A DNA stretch of 6,645 nt from Candidatus Zixiibacteriota bacterium. GTDB lineage: Bacteria > Zixibacteria > MSB-5A5 > JAABVY01 > JAHJOQ01. Each line of letters begins with the position of its first letter. Positions within the stretch are counted from its first letter, which is position 1. The stretch lies in assembly GCA_030631455.1 (NCBI GenBank), contig DAOVLC010000083.1, positions 1-6,645 of the forward strand, in the 5' to 3' direction. Shown in pieces: positions 1 to 6,137 of this stretch. A program made the position numbers and the translations under genes. The notes beneath the pieces are model-generated. The model was given only the letters and a program-made list of their open reading frames with translations, searched no databases and had not been told where the DNA came from.

Positions 1-372
1 AATTACGGCGAAAACATCATTCTCCCATTGATACTCGCTTGTGCAATAGGGTTTATTTTCACTTCCTACATGCTCTTAACTGGCTTCTGCATAGGCACGT
101 CGCAGTGCAATGAATCCGTGGCAGGATATGTGAACTACGATGTTACACCCGAGAGCCTCTCAACGTTGACGAGTAAACAGCTTTGGGGGGACTATTGGGA
201 AGCGCTGAATGTCAATTTGGATATTGTCCTACTGCGCAGCGGTGCGGCCGACAGGCATCTTCATTCGGCGCTTCAAAAGATAGCAATGAAAGCAGAGTCT
301 GTTCTTATTGCATCACTTCTAACGTTATTCATTCTTTCTCTTCGCCGGAAATTTAAGCGCAAGAGCTTCTAA
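1..372 (+). CDS. C-terminal part of an unidentified membrane protein (5' end cut by window edge)
   Basis: The reading frame is open from base 1, so the true start lies to the left; the TTG at position 28 is only an internal codon. About 123 residues are visible. They begin with a hydrophobic stretch of roughly 20 residues (ILPLILACAIGFIFTSY and onward), followed by a polar loop of about 65 residues containing two cysteines close together (CIGTSQC), then a second hydrophobic segment (VLIASLLTLFILSL) and a very basic tail (RRKFKRKSF). By the positive-inside rule the tail is cytoplasmic and the loop faces outward. I do not recognise the family. The gene ends at a TAA (370-372) and converges on the leftward genes, so it is a separate transcription unit. 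That it is coding is fairly likely because of the regular membrane topology; its function is unknown. Confidence 0.6.
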   Translation, partial: NYGENIILPLILACAIGFIFTSYMLLTGFCIGTSQCNESVAGYVNYDVTPESLSTLTSKQLWGDYWEALNVNLDIVLLRSGAADRHLHSALQKIAMKAESVLIASLLTLFILSLRRKFKRKSF

Positions 373-417
373 ATGACTGGTGTCCCAAGAGGATTGCACT
401 AGTGCTGCGCACACGTC

Positions 418-437
418 ATTCTTGCGCAGGCAGGAAT
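418..437. repeat. Small palindrome (REP-like hairpin)
   Basis: The arms ATTCTTGC and GCAGGAAT pair over 8 bases (one G-T wobble in + strand RNA) around a GCAG loop. The general pattern GTCATTC...GCG...GAATC resembles a widespread class of bacterial intergenic palindromes. The stem is followed on the + strand by CTATTGTTT, only a weak U-rich tract, so it could act as a poor terminator for the gene ending at 372. The pairing is seen directly; repeat-family membership is inferred. Confidence 0.5.
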
Positions 438-448
438 CTATTGTTTAA

Positions 449-492
449 GTGTCAGGTCACAATCCCGTTTGCACGGGATCAAGACCCGACAC
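449..492. repeat. Nested palindrome, two-tier hairpin
   Basis: The outer arms GTGTCAGGTC (449-458) and GACCCGACAC (483-492) pair in 9 of 10 positions, and the odd pair is a G-U wobble if transcribed leftward. Inside, after a 3+3 base internal loop (ACA/CAA), ATCCCGT (462-468) pairs perfectly with ACGGGAT (473-479) around a TTGC tetraloop. This is far more structure than expected by chance in 44 bases. The lack of a T-run on either side argues against an ordinary intrinsic terminator. A mobile palindromic repeat of the REP type is the better guess. Confidence 0.65.
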
Positions 493-628
493 AACGGCGG
501 ATGAGGTTCTTCAACAGGCTTCTTCGCGGGATTGACAATGTTGTGTTTTCGCCAAAACTGTGGACACTTGTAAGTTCTTGAAACAACCTCATATCTCTCA
601 CAGTCTGCAAAACCATCAACTCCTGAAC

Positions 629-1597
629 CTACTCCAGCAGTTCCACATCGTCAATATACAATGTCAGGGGCTGTTTCGGTTCGTATGTGAAGAAGTAGAT
701 ATATTCAATTGCGGTTATGTCCATCTCACGCGATGAAGGAGCATGTCTAACCTCTTGGAGGTCGACTGAAACATGATTCAGCCCCGGTGTTATCCTGAAT
801 GACCCGTTATACCTGTCCTCATATTCCTGATTATGGTGAACATCGTCGATTCTGACCGTGAGAGTAATTGCTGAGTCGAGTTCATTCCAGACATCAAAGC
901 ACAAGTAGCCGAAGCCGCTCCAGTCAGGGCATGGCTCGGCAATTCTGAATCCGCAGTAGGTATCCGGGAACATCGTCAGCCTGCCAATTTCTCGTCCTTC
1001 AACCACGATCAATCCGTCTGGCGGAGGTACTCTGCTGAGTTCGGCATTGCGTGTCGTTAGAAACTTGGTCTCCCAGACAGAATCGAAGGTGAGCAGTTTG
1101 GGGAATATCGCGTTTCTGTGAAGGTAGGCACCGGAACATAGAGCCAGCGGAGTGAGTGCCGCCATCAGCACTATTATCGATGCTATGCGAACAGCCATCC
1201 TTGACCCTCGTTTCCATCCGTGCCTGATTCGGCGATCTACAGTAGCATAGAATCCGAGGAATGAAGAGGCTCCCGCAATATCTCTGACCAGGTCCCATAC
1301 ATCAGCATCGCGTTGCCCGAAAAACTGAATAAATTCAATCAACGCGCCGATGGAAATGCACAGTATGAACGCCGCAAGATAGTGCTTATAGCCGTCTTGC
1401 ATGGCATTTCCGAGAATCAGCCTCGACAGGCCGAGTAGTGTCAGCGCGAGCAGCCCGAAAACCGGTGTGTGTCCGGTATTATTAATCTCGCCAGCGAGGA
1501 TATTCTCTCCCGGAAGTTGGAAAGTGCATAAGACGAGGAGTATTCCGCCAGCGATGACGAGCAGAAGGATCGAAGAGACTCTCTTTGACACATTCAT
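629..1597 (-). CDS. VanZ-like membrane protein with C-terminal extracytoplasmic beta-rich domain
   Basis: A 322-residue protein. Residues about 9-155 form a VanZ-type membrane domain: a first helix at 9-27, a GHTPVFGLLAL segment with His43 leading into the second helix (44-63), a third helix with Glu88 and Gln91 (IEFIQFFGQR), then the acidic DADVWDLVRDIAGA segment (97-110) opening the fourth helix. A basic stretch at 122-133 should be cytoplasmic and precedes a fifth helix (about 134-155). This places the last roughly 165 residues outside the membrane. That part is rich in alternating beta-strand pattern and ends in LYIDDVEL, like the carbohydrate-binding or CIA30-like jelly-roll modules of surface proteins. 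VanZ-family proteins are linked to glycopeptide tolerance in enterococci, but most are of unknown role. The ATG at 1597 is the only start available after the in-frame stop at 1631-1633, yet no clear ribosome binding site precedes it. It lies 65 bases after the dehydratase gene and may be read through from it. Confidence 0.8.
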   Translation of the reverse strand: MNVSKRVSSILLLVIAGGILLVLCTFQLPGENILAGEINNTGHTPVFGLLALTLLGLSRLILGNAMQDGYKHYLAAFILCISIGALIEFIQFFGQRDADVWDLVRDIAGASSFLGFYATVDRRIRHGWKRGSRMAVRIASIIVLMAALTPLALCSGAYLHRNAIFPKLLTFDSVWETKFLTTRNAELSRVPPPDGLIVVEGREIGRLTMFPDTYCGFRIAEPCPDWSGFGYLCFDVWNELDSAITLTVRIDDVHHNQEYEDRYNGSFRITPGLNHVSVDLQEVRHAPSSREMDITAIEYIYFFTYEPKQPLTLYIDDVELLE

Positions 1598-1662
1598 GGT
1601 TTTACAATGACCGGATGACTGTCGTGCGTGTCAAGAATAAAGGGGAATTCCAACGTTCTCTT

Positions 1663-2709
1663 TCATCGGAGGATGAAACCTTCACGCAGAGGATCGTCCG
1701 GGTCGATCAGGAATTCATGTTTGCCGGTGATGTATGCTGTGCCTTCTACTTCAGGAATGATTGCGGAGTGTGGGCCGGAATCTGTTACACTGACGACTCT
1801 GCCGGTGAATGTGCTGCCGATAATGCTCTCGATGACCATCGGTTCGTCGATCCCAATCTCTCCACGTGCGTAATGAATCGCCATCCGACCGCTGACACCG
1901 GTTCCGGTTGGACTTCTGTCCACTTCACCCTCAGCGAATATGCATACGTTCCTGCTGTCCGAATTGTCGCCGAGAGGCAGACCTATGAATATTGTCCCAT
2001 AGAGGAAATTCAGATCTTTTTCGAACGGATGAGTGATTGGGCGGCTCTTCATTATTGCGCGCTTGATCTGATTTCCTCTCTCGATCAGCTTGCTGTGGTT
2101 CTTCGGAGTCAAGTCTACGCCAATATCCGCAGCCTGAACATAGGCGTAGTATGCCCCGCCGAATGCGAGGTCGTATCGGACTTTGCCCAATTCCGGGACA
2201 TCGACAACTTCATCGAGAGCTACCACGAACGAAGGCACGTTGTGGAAATAGACACTGCTGACACATCCGCCTGTTGTTCTTGCGTGCGACGTTACCAGGC
2301 CGGATGGCGTGTCTATTCTGACCACTGTTTCAGTTTCGCTCATCGGGAGCATTCCTGTTTCAAGCGCGACCTTGGTTACGGCAATAATACCGTGGCCGCA
2401 CATGCTACTGTATCCCTCGTTATGCAGGAACAGAATCCCGAAATCCGCGTGCTCAGAAACAGGTGGAGTGATAATGCACCCGTACATATCGGCATGTCCC
2501 CGCGGTTCCCACATTAACGCCTTTCTGAGGTGATCGAAATTCTCCTTCGCGTACCGTCCGCGCGCAAGGATGGTGTCACCCGGTAACTCAGGATAGCCGT
2601 CGACAATTATCCGCAACGGCTCACCGCCGGCATGAGCATCGATCGTGCTAATTCTCAGCCAGTTCGGTGGTGGTTTCCACTTATCCAACGAATCCGACGC
2701 GTCAATCAT
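1663..2709 (-). CDS. trans-3-hydroxy-L-proline dehydratase (proline racemase family)
   Basis: A 348-residue, full-length member of the proline racemase family, a two-lobed cytoplasmic fold with no cofactor. The first catalytic site is the conserved cysteine Cys104 in SSMCGHG. The second site is DRSPTGTG (264-271), where Thr268 stands in place of the cysteine found in proline racemase and 4-hydroxyproline 2-epimerase (DRSPCGTG). The Cys/Thr pair is the hallmark of trans-3-hydroxy-L-proline dehydratase, known from human L3HYPDH, which removes water to give pyrroline-2-carboxylate. Other segments also match my memory of the human enzyme: DAHAGGEPLRI (24-34), EPRGHADMYG (68-77), LFLHNEGYSSM (93-103) and the end DDPLREGF (338-345). 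The ATG at 2709 has AGGCGG six bases upstream. It follows the hydroxyproline GRE gene by 232 bases, so both genes fit hydroxyproline breakdown. A racemase or epimerase activity is less likely because of the threonine. Confidence 0.88.
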   Translation of the reverse strand: MIDASDSLDKWKPPPNWLRISTIDAHAGGEPLRIIVDGYPELPGDTILARGRYAKENFDHLRKALMWEPRGHADMYGCIITPPVSEHADFGILFLHNEGYSSMCGHGIIAVTKVALETGMLPMSETETVVRIDTPSGLVTSHARTTGGCVSSVYFHNVPSFVVALDEVVDVPELGKVRYDLAFGGAYYAYVQAADIGVDLTPKNHSKLIERGNQIKRAIMKSRPITHPFEKDLNFLYGTIFIGLPLGDNSDSRNVCIFAEGEVDRSPTGTGVSGRMAIHYARGEIGIDEPMVIESIIGSTFTGRVVSVTDSGPHSAIIPEVEGTAYITGKHEFLIDPDDPLREGFILR

Positions 2710-2715
2710 ATTCTA

Positions 2716-2721
2716 CCGCCT
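2716..2721 (-). promoter_or_regulatory. Ribosome binding site of the 3-hydroxyproline dehydratase gene
   Basis: AGGCGG on the - strand, one mismatch from AGGAGG, ends six bases before the ATG at 2709. It supports this start over internal methionines, as does the family's conserved N-terminal segment beginning near residue 18. Confidence 0.5.
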
Positions 2722-2776
2722 GGAGATATGATTCGTCTGTCCTCGTGCATCAGTATGATGTCCACCTCACAAGTGC

Positions 2777-2799
2777 GCGCAGTGGCTGTGCCGCTGCGC
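2777..2799. repeat. Hairpin 1 of a facing pair
   Basis: The arms GCGCAGTGGC and GCCGCTGCGC form a 10-base-pair stem (one G-U wobble in + strand RNA) around a TGT loop. Its reverse complement agrees with the second hairpin at 2838-2860 in 18 of 23 positions, so the two look like copies of one element in opposite orientation. Confidence 0.65.
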
Positions 2800-2837
2800 T
2801 GGTTTGTTACGGCCGCAGAGTCGGATGCAGCGAATAA

Positions 2838-2860
2838 TCGCAGGGGCACAGCCCCCGCGA
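2838..2860. repeat. Hairpin 2 of a facing pair, possible weak terminator after the GRE gene
   Basis: The arms TCGCAGGGGC and GCCCCCGCGA form a 10-base-pair stem around an ACA loop. The single mismatch on the + strand becomes a G-U wobble in the leftward transcript, so the stem is complete in the mRNA of the hydroxyproline operon. It is followed there by TTATTCG, a short A/T tract, which could give weak termination or lower expression of the downstream gene. The stem is seen directly; its effect is inferred. Confidence 0.6.
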
Positions 2861-2941
2861 GCACATGAAGTTGTGGCTTATGAGACTGCATCGGGACGTT
2901 TGTGGCACAGGAGACGTTCGTCATATCCTATCACCTGGAAG

Positions 2942-5305
2942 TCAACTCAACCCCTGCTCTGTTCTCTTGATGATCTCGTTCTGCAGATCTATGCCAAGGT
3001 CGACGAAATAATCGCTGTAGCCTGCTACTCGGACTATCAGGTCTCTGTATTTCTCCGGTTCCTGCTGTGCTTTGCGGAGCGTCTCTGCCGTCACCACGTT
3101 GAACTGAATATGATGACCATCCATCTTGAAATAGGACCTGATCAGGTGCGCGAGCTTTTCGATGCCGTTTTCGTCCGCCAGAATCTGCGGAGTGAACTTC
3201 TGATTCAGTAGTGTGCCACCTGTTCTCAGATGATCGATCTTGGCCGCAGATTTCAATACCGCAGTAGGACCTTTTCGATCAGCTCCCTGCACCGGCGAGA
3301 CACCTTCCGACAGCGGCTCTGTAGCTTTCCTTCCGTCCGGCATAGCGCCAACTACGCTTCCGAAATATATATGGCAGGTGGTCGGCAGCAGATTGACCCG
3401 ATAGTGTCCGCCCTTGGTGTTTAGCCTGCCGTCGATTTGTTCAAAATAGGCCTCGAATACCTGCCTCATAACATCATCAGCATAATCGTCATCATTGCCG
3501 TACTTCGGCGTGTCATCAAGCAAAACCTTCCTGATCTGCTCGAATCCCTCGAAGTTCGCATTAAGAGCATCGAGAGTGTTCTTCAGGCTGAAATTCTTTT
3601 TGTCAAATATATGATACTTGATTGCGGTCAACGAATCCGTGATACTGCCCAGCCCGACACCCTGAATATACGACGAGTTGTATCTTGCACCGCCGTCATT
3701 GTAGTCCTTGCCTGTCTGAATGCAGTCATCGATAAGAATCGACATGAAAGGCGCAGGTAGATACTCTGCCCACAGTCTTTCGATAATCCTGTTACCCTTG
3801 ATTTTCACATCGATGAAATGCTTTAACTGTATCTTGAATGCCTCGAACAGATCATCGAAAGTCTCGAACTCTCTTGGATCGCCGCTTCTCACTCCGAGCA
3901 TTTTACCGGTTCGCGGATCGATTCCGCTATTTAGAGTGACCTCCAGGACCTTGGTCAGATTGAAGTAGCCGGTTAGAATATAGCTTTCCTTACCGAATGC
4001 GCCGGCCTCCACACATCCGCTCGCACCGCCATTCCGGGCGTCGATGATTGATTTCCCCTGCCTGACTAACTCGAGGACGATAGCGTCGGTATTGAAAAGA
4101 GATGGTTGCCCGTAGCCGGTTCTGATTATCTTCAAGGCCCGTTTGAGCAGTCGATCCGGACTCTTCTTGCTTATCTGCACCATCGAGCTTGGCTGAACAA
4201 GACGCATCTCCTCGATTACATCGAGGATAAGATATGTCATTTCGTTTGCGGCATCTTCGCCAATCTCACTAACACCACCAAGATTAATCAGGCAGAAGTC
4301 CGTGTACGTGTTGCTTTCCTGTGCGGTAACACCAACCTTCGGTGGCGCAGGCTGGTTGTTGAATTTCACCCAGAACGATTGTAGCAGTTCACGTGCACGC
4401 TCTTCGGTCAGGATTCCTGCCTCGATATCTCTCCTGTAGAATGGCATCAGATGACGATCAAGACGACCCGGATTGAAGGAATCCCAGGTGTTCAGTTCGG
4501 TAATCACACCGAGATGCGCGAACCAGTAGTACTGCAACGCTTCCCAGAATGTTTCAGGCGCGTGTGCGGGCACACGCTCGCAGATAGCGGCCATCTGCGC
4601 AAGTTCTTCTGTCCTCGATGCGTCAGCCTCAGCTTTGGCGAGTTCCCGCAGCTTATCGGAATGACGGTTTGCGAAATTCATGAGACTGTCTGCTGCTATC
4701 AGCATTGCGCTCAACTGCTCCCTCTTCGCGGATGCATCGGAATCATCATAGAAATCTAGACTATCGATGTTTTTCTTTATGTCATTCTTGAAGTCGATGA
4801 ATCCTTTGGAGTAAATCTTGTCGTCCAATACCGTGTGGCCGGGTGCACGCTGCTCCATGAATTCAGTGAAAATACCGGCATCATAGGCCGCTCGCCATTC
4901 TTCATCGACTGCATCGAAGAGCCTGTCGCGTATGGATCGACCCGCCCAGAATGGAATGATCGTCTCTTCCTGGATTTTCATGATCTCATCGGTGACTTTG
5001 AACGAAACCTTCTTCCGCGAGTCCAAGATCTCGAAGTCATTCAGGCTGTGTGTGCAGATATCAGGATATGTTGGCGTCGCTTTCGGAGCAGGTCCTCTTT
5101 CCCCGACAATCAACTCGCCTTCGTTAATGCAAATCTGTTTGTTCTCCATGAGATGCTCGAATGCAAGCGCCCTTGCGACCGGTACCGATACCCGCTCGGC
5201 TTTGCCGCTCTTGTAGAACTCTGTGATAAGTTGCGCGCGCTCCAGTGAGATGCGTGGTATCGCGTCAAGGCTCTGCTGCCGGAGTCGTCTTATTCTATCG
5301 TTCAT
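2942..5305 (-). CDS. hypD: trans-4-hydroxy-L-proline dehydratase, glycyl radical enzyme
   Basis: A full-length 787-residue glycyl radical enzyme with the usual two parts. The pyruvate-formate-lyase-like barrel carries the thiyl-radical Cys431 and the base Glu433 in GASGCVEAG. The C-terminal glycyl radical domain carries Gly762 in VRVAGYSD. The enzyme would dehydrate trans-4-hydroxy-L-proline to (S)-1-pyrroline-5-carboxylate, which feeds proline synthesis or Stickland fermentation. The specific call rests on substrate-site residues that, from memory, match the Clostridioides difficile enzyme at a constant offset of three: His157, Asp275 (TWDSF), Ser331, Asp336 and Phe337 (TYTDF), Cys431, Glu433, Tyr447, Thr642 and Gly762. 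Diol, glycerol or choline GREs would not keep this whole set. Older automatic annotation would call it a formate acetyltransferase or PflD-like. The start is supported by GGAGGG nine bases upstream, and the activase gene ends six bases before it. Activity requires anoxic conditions. Confidence 0.92.
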   Translation of the reverse strand: MNDRIRRLRQQSLDAIPRISLERAQLITEFYKSGKAERVSVPVARALAFEHLMENKQICINEGELIVGERGPAPKATPTYPDICTHSLNDFEILDSRKKVSFKVTDEIMKIQEETIIPFWAGRSIRDRLFDAVDEEWRAAYDAGIFTEFMEQRAPGHTVLDDKIYSKGFIDFKNDIKKNIDSLDFYDDSDASAKREQLSAMLIAADSLMNFANRHSDKLRELAKAEADASRTEELAQMAAICERVPAHAPETFWEALQYYWFAHLGVITELNTWDSFNPGRLDRHLMPFYRRDIEAGILTEERARELLQSFWVKFNNQPAPPKVGVTAQESNTYTDFCLINLGGVSEIGEDAANEMTYLILDVIEEMRLVQPSSMVQISKKSPDRLLKRALKIIRTGYGQPSLFNTDAIVLELVRQGKSIIDARNGGASGCVEAGAFGKESYILTGYFNLTKVLEVTLNSGIDPRTGKMLGVRSGDPREFETFDDLFEAFKIQLKHFIDVKIKGNRIIERLWAEYLPAPFMSILIDDCIQTGKDYNDGGARYNSSYIQGVGLGSITDSLTAIKYHIFDKKNFSLKNTLDALNANFEGFEQIRKVLLDDTPKYGNDDDYADDVMRQVFEAYFEQIDGRLNTKGGHYRVNLLPTTCHIYFGSVVGAMPDGRKATEPLSEGVSPVQGADRKGPTAVLKSAAKIDHLRTGGTLLNQKFTPQILADENGIEKLAHLIRSYFKMDGHHIQFNVVTAETLRKAQQEPEKYRDLIVRVAGYSDYFVDLGIDLQNEIIKRTEQGLS

Positions 5306-5311
5306 AGCTAT

Positions 5312-6115
5312 CTACCCTCCGATTCTCACTCCGTATCCATGCGATCTGAATATCTCAACCTTATTCTCAAGCTCATCACCGCTCTGGACAGAGAGCTGAC
5401 CAGCTTTATATGTCAGATCGAACTTCCTGGATTTGTCCTCTCCGAGCCTGTTATATGGTAACAAGACTACCTGGCGAATGTTTTTCCGCGGCGTGAGAAA
5501 CTCTGCTATGGCTTCAAGATTCTCCTCGGTATCCGTAATGCCGGGTATCAACGGGATTCGCGGCTCGACCTTGCTGCCCATACTCGAAAGTCGCGCCAGA
5601 TTCTCGAGAATGAGTTCATTCGATACTCCGGTATACTTGATATGCGACTCATCATCCATAAGTTTCAGATCGTATAAGAACAGATCAATCAGATTGTAGA
5701 TTTTCTCGAAGTCGTCCCATGAGGCGTATCCTGATGTGTCCACGGCTGTGTTCAGGCTATTCTCTTTGCAGAGTTGTAGCAATTCGATTAGAAATTCCGG
5801 CTGCATCATCGGTTCGCCGCCTGAGAATGTGACACCGCCGCCGGACTGGTCGTAGAAAATCACATCTTTCAGAATCTCTTCCATCACGCTTGCCACGCTG
5901 ACATCTCTGCCGATGACTTCCGTCCTTGCCGGAATGCGGGAGTCCGAGGCATCGCCTCCGGGCTTTACGCTCACGGTTTCCGTTTCGAGCTTCCGGCCTT
6001 CGGGGTTGTGGCACCACCAGCAGTCCAGTGAGCATCCCTTGAAGAAGACAGTAGTACGGATACCGGGGCCGTCATGGATAGCGAATTTCTTGATGTCGAA
6101 TATGATTCCGTTCAC
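5312..6115 (-). CDS. Glycyl radical enzyme activase (radical SAM), likely for HypD
   Basis: A 267-residue radical-SAM protein. The three cysteines binding the catalytic [4Fe-4S] cluster are Cys28, Cys32 and Cys35 in the CxxxCxxC motif, preceded by HDGPGIRT (14-21), the signature of GRE activases. The SAM-contacting GGE motif is at 99-101 in SGGEP, and further family segments are DTSGY (126-130) and YDLKL (148-152). It cleaves SAM to a 5'-deoxyadenosyl radical and abstracts hydrogen from the partner glycine. Its gene ends six bases before the hypD start, so HypD (Gly762) is the obvious partner. Residues about 41-71, where many non-PFL activases carry a ferredoxin-like insert with eight cysteines, have no cysteine at all; the only other cysteine in the protein is Cys116. 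The start is a GTG at 6115 with GGAG ten bases upstream, and the Met-Asn-Gly N-terminus leads straight into the family's first strand. Confidence 0.92.
   Translation of the reverse strand: MNGIIFDIKKFAIHDGPGIRTTVFFKGCSLDCWWCHNPEGRKLETETVSVKPGGDASDSRIPARTEVIGRDVSVASVMEEILKDVIFYDQSGGGVTFSGGEPMMQPEFLIELLQLCKENSLNTAVDTSGYASWDDFEKIYNLIDLFLYDLKLMDDESHIKYTGVSNELILENLARLSSMGSKVEPRIPLIPGITDTEENLEAIAEFLTPRKNIRQVVLLPYNRLGEDKSRKFDLTYKAGQLSVQSGDELENKVEIFRSHGYGVRIGG
5315..5320 (-). promoter_or_regulatory. Ribosome binding site of hypD inside the activase 3' end
   Basis: GGAGGG on the - strand encodes the last two glycines of the activase, is followed at once by its TAG stop, and stands nine bases before the hypD ATG. 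A ribosome finishing the activase would cover this site, so translation of the two genes is probably coupled. Confidence 0.75.
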
Positions 6116-6125
6116 AATGAGGTAA

Positions 6126-6129
6126 CTCC
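6126..6129 (-). promoter_or_regulatory. Ribosome binding site deciding the GTG start of the activase
   Basis: GGAG on the - strand lies ten bases before the GTG at 6115 and within the 22-base gap after the dipeptidase stop. No ATG lies in this frame just upstream, so the GTG start is well supported. Confidence 0.6.
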
Positions 6130-6137
6130 ATCGTTCA

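Larger units (their letters stand above)
373..628. other. Convergent intergenic region with palindromes, no gene seen
   Basis: This 256-base gap lies between the stop of the rightward membrane-protein gene and the stop of the leftward VanZ-like gene. No convincing small gene is visible in either direction. It holds two palindromes (418-437 and 449-492, described separately) and an inverted pair of 8-mers, ATGAGGTT at 501-508 and AACCTCAT at 585-592. The palindromes sit where transcripts from both sides should end, so a bidirectional termination role is possible. Neither stem is followed by a strong T-run on either strand. Confidence 0.6.
2710..2941. other. Intergenic region between hydroxyproline dehydratase genes, no gene seen
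   Basis: A 232-base gap inside an otherwise tightly packed leftward cluster. It contains two hairpins (2777-2799 and 2838-2860) described separately and the ribosome binding site next to 2709. A 72-codon leftward frame runs through it and overlaps the downstream ATG by four bases, but its protein is low in complexity and simply translates the hairpins, so I do not call it. I found no convincing -35/-10 pair for the downstream gene, though a promoter here would make sense. Confidence 0.6.

Noticed and set aside
533..538. TTGACA on the + strand in the convergent gap
   Set aside because: No matching -10 box and no rightward gene for it to serve.
501..592. Inverted 8-mers ATGAGGTT and AACCTCAT read as ends of a small mobile element
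   Set aside because: Only eight bases, no target duplication and no transposase; too weak to call beyond noting it.
1629..1634. TTGACA on the - strand upstream of the VanZ-like gene, a possible -35 box
   Set aside because: No acceptable -10 hexamer lies 16-18 bases further on, and the implied transcript would start at or after the ATG.
1585..2517. A 310-codon open frame on the + strand
   Set aside because: It lies opposite the 3-hydroxyproline dehydratase gene, whose protein shows clear family motifs. The opposite-strand translation has no recognisable motif and is rich in Cys, His and Arg, as expected from a shadow frame.
2706..2924. A 72-codon leftward frame overlapping the dehydratase start by ATGA
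   Set aside because: The overlap looks like translational coupling, but the protein translates the two hairpins, has no family features and shows no good ribosome binding site. Taken as chance.
2804..3211. A 135-codon + strand frame across the hypD end
   Set aside because: Most of it is antisense to the well-supported C-terminal domain of the glycyl radical enzyme.
2942..5305. Calling the GRE a pyruvate formate-lyase or a diol/glycerol dehydratase
   Set aside because: Pyruvate formate-lyase has two adjacent active-site cysteines, while this protein has one (GCVEAG). The remaining substrate-site residues follow the hydroxyproline dehydratase pattern throughout.
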